Shown in pieces: positions 58,459 to 64,000 of a stretch of 64,000 nt of DNA; the first letter of the stretch is position 1; every line of letters starts with the position of its first letter. Made by a program: the position numbers and the translations under genes. This stretch comes from Rostratula benghalensis. Taxonomy: Eukaryota > Chordata > Aves > Charadriiformes > Rostratulidae. The DNA lies in the NCBI GenBank assembly GCA_013399305.1, contig VXAI01000181.1, positions 1,636,228 to 1,700,227 of the forward strand, in the 5' to 3' direction. The notes beneath the pieces are model-generated. The model saw only the letters and a program-made list of their open reading frames with translations. It was not told where the DNA came from and searched no databases.

Positions 58459-58651
58459 CCAGGTTCCAGAACTAAAGGCAGATATTTCTCCAGAGAAATA
58501 TCTGGAGAAATATCCAGATCTCCAGGAAATATCCAGAATCTCCAGTTCCAGAACTAAAGGCAGATTATTTCTCCAGAGAAAATATCTCTCCAGAGAAATA
58601 TCTCCAGAGAAATATCTGGAGAAACATCCAGGGATATCCAGAGAAATATCA
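58459..58651. repeat. Self-complementary minisatellite
   Basis: Tandem and inverted variants of a CTCCAGAGAAATATC / GATATTTCTC unit. The direct duplication GTTCCAGAACTAAAGGCAG occurs at about 58463 and 58544, and a near-perfect palindrome lies at 58479-58504 (12-bp arms, 2-base spacer). Units mutate by one base and switch orientation, so the tract can form long hairpins. Confidence 0.9.
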
Positions 58652-60100
58652 ACACGTTTCACTTGAAAAGTTGATTTCCCTTTTGTATTCAGCCCTCCTG
58701 GCATTGTTTGTCCCACCGTACCTTGGGTTCCCTGGGTGTTTCAGAAGAAACACAACTTTTACAACTATCAGTTACTCTTGGAAATAATATTCATGGGCGT
58801 AATTACATTTCAGTCCGCCGGTGCAGTTGTCTGGTTTACCCAGCCAGTTCATCCTTAGCCATCTGCTCTACGGTTTAATTTTGAACGTTAACCTAAGAGT
58901 AACAGGGTGTTTCCCATGATGAATTCATTCAGACCCATCCAGTACATATTTATTTGCGCCATAAATAAAGAACAGGGGAACAAAAGTGCAATTATTAACA
59001 AAAATATGAAATATTACTGATCTGTGCGGCTGGAATCATTTTTCACTAACTGATCTCTTTTGGTTTTCATCAGGAATTAAGGGTGAGTGAGGGGACATGC
59101 ATACACCTGAGTGCAGACCTTCCTCTTCCCACCCTTTACTCCCCTTGGTGGTTAAAGCAGCCGGAGCTGTTATCCTGCAATGTGAAATCTCACGTGCTCT
59201 TCAAGGATACTGACATTTATTTAATTAATTTTCCTCCCCAACTTACACAGCGGGCCTGTATTCAAAAAGCGAGCATGAATAATGCAGATTTTGAAACTGC
59301 ATTATTACAAAGGATGTCAAGTTCACACACTGTCAACACTAATAAACTCCCCAAAGTGCTAAAAGCCAGGACACCCGTCCCCTGTCCCCCTCCCACCGCC
59401 TTCCCCACCTCCCCCTCCAAGAGGAGGGCAGCCCCTGAGAGGGAGAGACGGAGAACAGGGACCGACCACACCACCCCGGGGACAAAAAGCACAGCACTTA
59501 GAGCTTGCATACCCTCCTGGACTCTTCAAATCCCAACCCAATGTTTTATCCCTATTTGTGTTTGCTGTGCTAGGACCCCCCTGGGCCGTGCGGGGGCAGA
59601 GGTGGCCCCAGCCCCCTCCCCGACCACTTGCAATCTAATTTAAGATACGGAAAAAACAAGTGAGTGAGACAAACACTCAAGAGGAATGGGGTAAGAGTAA
59701 CAAGGTCACATTGCTACACTGGCAGCTATTGCCAAACTTGCAAACTATCTGAAAGTTATTTATATATAAAATAATTAAAATCAGCTGTCCCATCCTGCCA
59801 CCCTGTCTCGCCATCGCAGGTTTGCCTGTGCCTCGCACGCCATGCAGTGGAATAGTTCTGGAGCCGTGGTGGAGGTGGCTGCAGGGACGGCTGTAGGGAC
59901 CCGAGCAGGAAGCGGTCCATGCCACAACATGGTGGCCAAATGCCCTGGGCACGCGAAGCCACCTTCTCTCCAAGCATGGGCTCAGCTGGCATGCAGAGGG
60001 TCTTTGCAAAGAGGATTTACAGAGGCATGTAATGTGTGCAGGAGCACTGGTAGACCATCCCCCAAGCTGGTGATGACTCAACACCAACTATCAACAGGTT
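58652..60100. other. Non-coding sequence, no gene seen
   Basis: A 186-aa plus-strand frame (59083-59643) is unrecognised. Unique sequence with AT-rich 58900-59060 and GC-richer 59360-59500. Confidence 0.65.
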
Positions 60101-60271
60101 GACCACAGAGGTGGTGGGTGTCCCCCCCCATCCCTGGAAACATCCAAGGCCAGGTTGGATGAGGATATGAACATCCTGGTCTAGTTGAAGGTGTCCCTGC
60201 CCATGGCAGCAGGGTTGGACTAGACAGCCTTCAAAGGTCCCTTACAGTGCAAACTATTCTATGATTCTATC
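60101..60271 (+). mobile_element. CR1 LINE, 3' fragment
   Basis: GACCACAGAGGTGGTGGGTG, CATCCAAGGCCAGGTTGGATG, GGTCTAGTTGAAGGTGTCCC, GGTTGGACTAGACAGCCTTC and the terminal ATTCTATGATTCTAT form the plus-strand CR1 3' region. About 170 bp, truncated, no ORF. Confidence 0.96.
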
Positions 60272-62980
60272 AGAATTTTTAGAAAGTGAAACCCACCAAA
60301 CAAACCAGCAGGATCCAGAAGCTGAATTCAATCCACACCAGTGAAAGAATAAAGTATTCTCTGTACCTGACAGAACCAAGCCCTTTCGATGCCCCTTTCC
60401 CCACTGTGAAATACTTTCACCCCAGGCATGATCCTGTATGAAAGCAAAACGCAGAGGAGTATGAATGCTTCCTAAGGTGTCTGCTAAACCATTAATAATA
60501 TTTAAGACTGTATTCTACCACCACATCTGAGATGTATTAACTAACCAAAGGACAGCCAAGAAAGCTCAGCAAGACAGCACCTGAATATATTTGACTCTTC
60601 TATGCTCTGTACAGATGAAGAATATCACAAAATCCATGGGTAAAATTCTGCCTTGGCACAGAGATGTGGAATTCACTCAGTCCCATGAGGGCGGTGCATG
60701 GTGCTGTCAGACACAGCCTGGCCACCTCTTCCTTCTCCAAATGTTTCTAAAGCATCCGTGACATTTATATCATGACGTGTTTGGAGGGAGATGAGACCCT
60801 GATCGTGGTAGAGACTAGAAGCTGGAAGGATTATCTAAGGTTCTCCCAAGCCTTTGAGATGCTCACATGAGGAGCACTCTTGATGTGCAGTGCTGTCTGG
60901 CACTGTCCTTAGCACATTTAAGGAGGAGAGTACAAATACTCTACGTGCACTCGAGCACAAAAGCCAGACAGGCTCTTCAACACACCAACAGCGATCATCA
61001 GAAGGAGCTCACCTTCAGCTTGCCCAGGCAGAAGAGCACACCCAGAGGGACACGGGGGAAAGCCCCTCAGTGCAGTGCAGACCGGCACTGTTCCACCTTG
61101 GGTGTCACCTACTTCCCTCTCCCTGCTAACATGTAGAGAGCCAACTTCACAGGTAGGAGTGAGACAGCTGAGCAGCTGAATTTCCACCTGGGCAGATAAG
61201 CAGAGATCAGGATGGCAAGAGGTCATCCTCGGAGACATCCCTGATCTCTGTCCCGGGCACAAGGTCATCCTGATCCTGCTGCTTCTCTGTCTCACATCAC
61301 CTCCTGCCCTTACTTGACACAGGCAGGACCAGAGGATGCTACGGATGAATGCTTGGTGCCACAAGTGTCCAAACAGGCCTTCAGCAGTGAAAGGTCCCGG
61401 GCAGTGAATCATGACCCATCTGCCTTCCGCGTCCCACCCAGCCCCAGCCCAACCCCAGCGCTCTGTGGTGGTTAAAAGGGGATTATCTTCCAGAAGCGTC
61501 GAGAGCAAAGGGCTTTGCTGAGCCCAGTGTTGAAAATACTCAATGCACGGAACGTGCTCAGTTTTTCTACAGCACGTGAGAGCACCGTGTGATGGGAGAA
61601 AGTTCATGGGTGACAACCTGGTCCTCCGTGCCCCGGGAACGGCAGGCTGGCCCCGTGCGCCACGCACGATGCAGACGCGTAGTGAGACAGGATGTCTTCC
61701 CGCAGAAAGACCAAGTAAATAGTGCATAATGACAGGATTTCTATTATTGATGCTTCAGCAAATCATCTTGGATCCTCGGAGGATCAATTAATCATTGGGA
61801 TTGTCAACACCCAACCCCACGTTCTAAGTTTTTTGCCATCCAGCTCTCCCATCCTCCCCTACACACAAATGATGCTGGGGGCACGGTGCCAAACGAAGCG
61901 GAAAAAAAGAAAGAAGGGGAAAGAAAGCACCGAACAGAGAGGCTGTTGTCGGGGCCGGACCCTCGCGTTGGCGAGGAAGATCAAATGCAGCTGCCCCCAT
62001 GGCTGCATGTGGTTAAGCCCGCCGTGCCTGAGGGCAGGCGGGATGGGGAGCAGCCAGGCAGCCTACGACGGGCACAGATAATTAAATCATCCGATCGCCG
62101 GGCAGGCCACATTAAGAAGCTCATCGGTTTGCATGTGGCCCCTTGCTGTGGCCACCCGTGAGCTAAGTCTTGCCTAGATGCTAGTAGACAATTAAGACAA
62201 ATTGTATGGCTGAAGATCAGACTAGAGCACTGCCAATGCCCTTGCCTGGAAGCTCCGCTGAAGAATGAGGGCACATGTGTGTGGGAACCAAGGCTCGGAA
62301 GAGAGCTTTTAATGAACAACGTGCCAGCACTTGTTGCCAGAACACACTCTTCATTTCAGCTCTTGGAGAAAACAAAACCCTTAAAACCAGAGTTTACTAC
62401 ATTTCACTGATCTTCAATATGGCTGGAACTTCAGGATGCTTCTCCTCAAGCTAAGTTTGTATCAGTGAAAATATGCTTCTTGTTAAAGAAACTATTTAAA
62501 ATGTGGAATCTAAAATCAAGCAAAAATAGCAGACAGTATGTTCAGCTTCAAAATTGGCTTGCACTCAACCAAGTATACCATAAACAGAAGGCAGAACTGA
62601 CTATTTTTATCTTAACAGCCCTTGGGTGATTAAAATTTGGGGCCAGAATAAACAATTTTTTTCCCCATTCCTTGCAAGAGAATATGTGACATGGGTTTGG
62701 AGTCCTTTCTAATTTTTTAACTCCCTTCCTAGCTATTAGTTGTTTGCATTAGAAACGTTCCCATGTACCCGACAGCACAAAGGCTGCGCGGCACCAGGCA
62801 CGGTATGAATTATAGGAAGGGGCAGACCACTGTGGCCTGAAGAGATTACCCTGCAAGAGAAGCCAATGACAACAACAAGGTGCTAAGAGGGAGCAGGTGA
62901 AAAGTTAATGAGGAATGCACAGATAGGCAACATATGTCATTCTTTACGAGGTGTAGTGTCACGGACAACCCCTGTGGCCC
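60272..62980. other. Non-coding sequence, one long unrecognised open frame
   Basis: The longest open frame of the window, 269 aa on the minus strand, occupies 60918-61727. I recognise no domain in it, and it overlaps smaller frames on the other strand. A CpG-richer patch lies at 61960-62100. No further transposon recognised. Confidence 0.6.
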
Positions 62981-63700
62981 AGAGGCAGAGGTGAGGGTCG
63001 TAAGGATGCACCTAGGATGGAAAGGACCTGGTGAGGACAGGGAAGGTGATGGGTGAGGAAGACCCAGAGGTGCTTCTGCATCAAGGGGCAAGGAAGGCTG
63101 GAGGCACGAGAAGGGGCAGAACAAAGGAGAATGGCAAATAGATGTGCGAGTGCTAAGGGAGAGCGTGGCTGGGAGTCAGAGAGGCTTCCAGGGGTGGCAC
63201 AGCCAGAGTCAAAGGCCAGGAATAAAATCCAGCATCAGCATGAGACGGCGTAGATGGAAGAGACTGAGAAAATCCAGGCCACAGAAATTACAGCTTCACA
63301 GCAGCCGGGACTAACAAAAAGAAAAAAAAAAAAAAAAAAAAAAGGCAATCATATGTTGAGGGATGGGCAAGGCAAGAGGGAGACGGGGAGGTACAAATTG
63401 TTTGCACGTTTGCGGAACAAGGAGTTGAGGATGGAGCCCAGGTTTTGGCCATCAGTTGGCAGTGGTTCCAGTGACTGGAGGACGGAGAAGAAGCAGTGAT
63501 GGGAAGAGGAGGAAGCAAGAAAGTAACTTTTGATGGTGTTAAATAATACTGACGGTTTAACTGCTAAGAGTTAGCTAGGAAAAGAGGCTGAGTCCTGGGA
63601 CTGAGTGGAGGGAAGCAGCAGGGGACAGAACCAATGGACTGGAAGAAGATGTAGAGGAGAGAGTCTAAGTGGGGATTTTTGGGATACCTCCAACACAAGG
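62981..63700 (+). other. Purine-biased non-coding stretch
   Basis: The plus strand is persistently A/G-rich for about 700 bp, interrupted by an A22 run at 63322-63343. It could be a decayed repeat or a strand-asymmetric intronic segment. No family recognised. Confidence 0.5.
63322..63343. repeat. Poly-A tract (A22)
   Basis: Uninterrupted run of 22 A inside the purine-biased stretch. Confidence 0.95.
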
Positions 63701-64000
63701 GGATGAGAGGTTTTGACATTACTGAGGTCTTTGTGGCATATATTTGGGCTTCTCTGCAGCAGCAGTAGCCCACAGATTTGTTGGGACACAAACTGCTGCC
63801 AACCCTCAAAACATCTTCAGACCTTCGCGAATGTGACTCCCCATCTTTTCATTACAACGTACGTATTTTAATAGTTAACACGTGGACACTATGGTTCACA
63901 TTTCACAGTGTAGGAACTGCCCAGTCCTGCTGTGAGGACCACCCCAGCAATATTTATTTATAAATACGTAAAAAGAAAGATTTCCTGAAAAGATCTCTTA
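63701..64000. other. Non-coding window end
   Basis: Unique AT-mixed sequence. No feature recognised up to the edge. Confidence 0.7.

Noticed and set aside
1..64000. CRISPR arrays, prokaryotic operons, tRNA and rRNA genes, endogenous retrovirus LTR pairs.
   Set aside because: I saw no regularly spaced direct repeats, ribosome-binding-site-led gene runs, tRNA or rRNA signatures, or paired LTRs. The sequence is vertebrate non-coding DNA.

Overview
This window looks like non-coding nuclear DNA from a bird. The main evidence is six truncated copies of the avian CR1 retrotransposon. Each carries the typical CR1 3' end: a GTCCCTTCCAACC-like block followed by tandem ATTCTATGAT octamers, or its reverse complement. 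I saw no Alu, B1 or L1-like sequence. Long A/T homopolymers, vertebrate microsatellites and two short runs of N (assembly gaps) fit a draft vertebrate assembly. No prokaryotic gene organisation is present, and I could not recognise any protein-coding exon, rRNA or tRNA. The longest stop-free stretches (269 aa on the minus strand at 60918-61727, 220 aa at 57474-58136, 211 aa on the minus strand at 42454-43089) show no recognisable domain, and some run through homopolymers, so I do not call them genes.

Layout. From 1 to about 19.97 kb I see no transposon. This part mixes AT-rich blocks full of homeodomain-type TAAT/TTAATTA cores with CpG-richer patches (about 0.78-1.0, 2.04-2.39, 8.39-8.49, 9.74-10.3, 13.27-13.55 and 18.4-18.6 kb). 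From 20 to 60 kb the same kind of sequence is dotted with CR1 fragments: minus strand at 19.98, 25.0 and 36.1 kb, plus strand at 33.9, 44.5 and 60.1 kb. The most gene-like element is a compact CpG-island promoter at about 35.01-35.21 kb. It has a CCAAT box, a GC box, a CRE/E-box composite and YY1-type motifs, and pyrimidine-rich tracts flank it on both sides. From about 53 to 64 kb there is a 116-bp tandem duplication, a G-rich quadruplex-forming repeat, a self-complementary minisatellite and a purine-biased right end.

Interpretation (inference). The pattern of no exons, few transposons, many motif-rich AT blocks and one CpG-island promoter resembles a regulatory desert or giant intron near a developmental transcription-factor gene, perhaps with a long non-coding RNA starting near 35 kb. 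I could not identify the locus or species. Conservation, the decisive evidence for the candidate regulatory blocks, cannot be judged from one sequence. Those entries therefore have low confidence.
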